Of a stretch of 32,397 bases of DNA, positions 32,350 to 32,397 are shown piece after piece. Origin of the DNA: Gemmatimonadota bacterium (GTDB lineage: Bacteria > Latescibacterota > UBA2968 > GCA-2709665). The position numbers were made by a program, and so were the translations under genes. The first letter of the stretch is position 1. Each line of letters opens with the position of its first letter. The DNA is taken from the NCBI GenBank assembly GCA_028874335.1, contig JAPPJY010000026.1:1-32397 (forward strand). The letters run 5' to 3'. Under the pieces are notes generated by a model. The model was given only the letters and a program-made list of their open reading frames with translations. It was not told the origin of the DNA and made no database searches.

Positions 32350-32365
32350 CCCCTCCGAGAAGGGG
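32350..32365. repeat. Short palindrome at the window end
   Basis: CCCCT and AGGGG arms with a CCGAGA loop form a small hairpin, in a CTCC-rich stretch of the same style as the palindrome at 3522-3546. It may be a REP-like element or the end of a terminator; the window ends 32 bases later. Confidence 0.4.
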
Positions 32366-32397
32366 GTTCAGGAAGATATGGTGTGTAGGAATCAGTG

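Overview
The window is a stretch of chromosome from a GC-rich, diderm (Gram-negative) bacterium. It carries lipoprotein signal peptides, a Tsx-type and a DcaP-like outer-membrane protein, a Tat-type signal and SulP, NCS2 and MFS inner-membrane carriers. The sugar-acid cluster (two enolase-superfamily proteins plus a DHDPS/NAL-fold protein) and the many paralogous binding proteins are the kind of content seen in uncultivated FCB-type lineages such as Latescibacterota. That affiliation is inference; there is no rRNA or phylogenetic marker here. No rRNA, tRNA, CRISPR array, phage or transposase gene was seen.

Layout. 1-3.5 kb: a heterodimeric ABC exporter (minus strand). 3.66-6.98 kb: a three-gene sugar-acid operon (minus). 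7.05-7.7 kb: a VapBC-like toxin-antitoxin pair with a palindromic operator. 7.99-8.55 kb: an exported VOC-fold protein with a His/acid-rich tail. 9.1-9.8 kb: an unrecognised helical protein. 9.87-11.27 kb: a PLP-dependent decarboxylase. 11.48-12.27 kb: a hicA gene split by an inserted repeat, then an intact hicB. 12.3-20.95 kb: a tandem array of five lipoproteins that join an Ig-like domain to a LivJ-type receptor domain, plus one decayed copy. 21.3-25.8 kb: a SulP anion transporter with STAS domain, a GPP34 protein and a purine permease with an unusual C-terminal domain, followed (25.9-26.6 kb) by a Tsx-like channel in the same operon as the permease. 27.1-30.5 kb: an operon of a Tat-exported binding protein, a kinase-less HAMP membrane protein and an MFS carrier. 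30.85-32.3 kb: a DcaP-like porin and a YtxH-like protein.

The most interesting signal is not a gene. A ~197-bp interspersed element with imperfect terminal inverted repeats occurs five times: three full-length copies of exactly 197 bp (7795, 11615, 23055), one rearranged (26822) and one truncated and inverted (30855). The copy at 11615-11811 splits hicA; removing exactly 197 bp rejoins the toxin in frame. This shows the element has moved, and it also supplies stop codons to neighbouring genes. No transposase is present, so it behaves like a non-autonomous (MITE-like) element, possibly with an RNA fold.

The second notable feature is the lipoprotein array, an expanded extracytoplasmic receptor family with no ABC permease or ATPase partner here. 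Several transporters pair an outer- and an inner-membrane component (Tsx with NCS2) or a binding protein with a sensor and carrier (the SBP-HAMP-MFS operon), which suggests an organism devoted to scavenging small organic molecules.
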